DNA of 64,000 nucleotides from contig NC_041003.1 of assembly GCF_004193775.1 (NCBI RefSeq), forward strand, positions 49,094,111-49,158,110, given 5' to 3'. The DNA is from Glycine soja. Taxonomy: Eukaryota > Streptophyta > Magnoliopsida > Fabales > Fabaceae. The position numbers and the translations under genes are program-made. A model generated the notes under the pieces. It was not told where the DNA came from, did not search any database, and worked only from the letters and a program-made list of their open reading frames with translations. This document shows positions 63,200 through 64,000 of the stretch, piece by piece (the first letter of the stretch is position 1; every line of letters begins with the position of its first letter).

Positions 63200-64000
63200 T
63201 ATAGCTTGAGTGAGGTTCTTCTTAAAGGAAGTCTTGTTAACTGCTGCAATATGCATAAATTGGTACCATATAGCTAAATCCTTGCAATAAGCTTAGTTAG
63301 CTAACAAGTCTAATCTATTTTCATCCTCTCATATTCTTCCTTGATATTGTAAGTTAACTGCTTTAAATGTCACTTAATTCCTAGATTTACTTTCTTTGGA
63401 GGGTCAAACTTTCAAATTGACGAAGTTCTTATCATTTCATTATTTTTTGGTATGATTATTTATTTAGTTAAACGAGTTATAAGATTAATTTAATGATAAA
63501 TTGAAAAAGAAAGAAAAAGGGGCTCGAACACTTCCCGTTAACATTCTAACAAAATTAATTATTAATATTTACCGATAAAATTAAAAAAACACATGGATCC
63601 TGCCAATTCCGGGGGACCAGAAAAGTATGGGGAAAATTTATGTTCATCATCTTCACATATTCACACTCAAACGCTGACCAACCATTCATTGGTCCGTTTT
63701 TTTTTTTTGGTACGAAGTTGTTGGTCCTAGTTTGGCTATTTTAAATTCAATCCGGAATTCGTTCTATCTATTTCAAAATACAAATATTTAATTTCATATT
63801 TTTAAAAATATGTAAGTATGATCATTATATTTTAGAAAATTCACATGTATGGTTTTATTTTTAATTTTTCTGTTTTATTTCTTACTTTTAAATTAATTAA
63901 ATTGTTTTTTGATATTACCTTAAATGAATATGTTAGACTTAGGGTTCAATTGGATCAAAAGAAAAGAAATAAAACATAAAAAAAATTAAAATTTTGACTA
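63200..64000. other. intergenic DNA at window end
   Basis: No gene or clear repeat boundary recognised. Confidence 0.5.

Overview
This window is nuclear DNA from a dicot plant, most likely a legume close to soybean (Glycine). The evidence is AT-rich intergenic DNA, short exons with GT-AG introns, a plant initiator tRNA, a CYP716-type P450, TIR-domain genes, and LTR/TRIM and MITE remnants of the kind common in legume genomes. Exon models below were built by hand from reading frame and splice signals. Every intron phase closes in frame, but none has been checked against transcripts.

Layout: 1-8.4 kb is gene-poor. It holds a dead syntaxin SYP61-like fragment (2.6-3.0 kb), a MITE and an initiator tRNA-Met gene on the minus strand (6.3 kb). 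At 8.5-13.6 kb (+) is a 7-exon gene for a secreted protein of unknown function that carries the signature of a permuted papain/NlpC-like amidase. At 15.1-17.4 kb (-) is a complete 4-exon cytochrome P450 of CYP716 type. At 19.5-22.1 kb (-) is a complete 5-exon purple acid phosphatase. 22.3-28.1 kb is AT-rich and gene-free, with a large fold-back element and a GAT/ATC strand-switch tract. At 28.4-50.6 kb (+) is a 39-exon gene for the U3 snoRNP/SSU-processome protein UTP10 (HEATR1/BP28), 2147 aa. At 51.4-55.9 kb two divergent genes each encode two TIR domains in tandem and no NB-ARC or LRR. At 56.6-61.0 kb (-) is an 8-exon DEAD-box helicase of the Dbp4/DDX10/RH32 type. From 61 kb to the end there is a second MITE copy and a fragment of a plastid lysophosphatidate acyltransferase gene with an in-frame stop.

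Together: UTP10 and the RH32/Dbp4-type helicase both act in 18S rRNA processing in the nucleolus, and both have telomere-like (AAACCCTA) promoter motifs. The TIR pair lies between them and is the most unusual part of the window. The two genes are head to head over about 690 bp and share the same exon plan. One first-position TIR has Gln in place of the catalytic Glu, while the second TIR of the minus-strand gene is the only fully canonical module.
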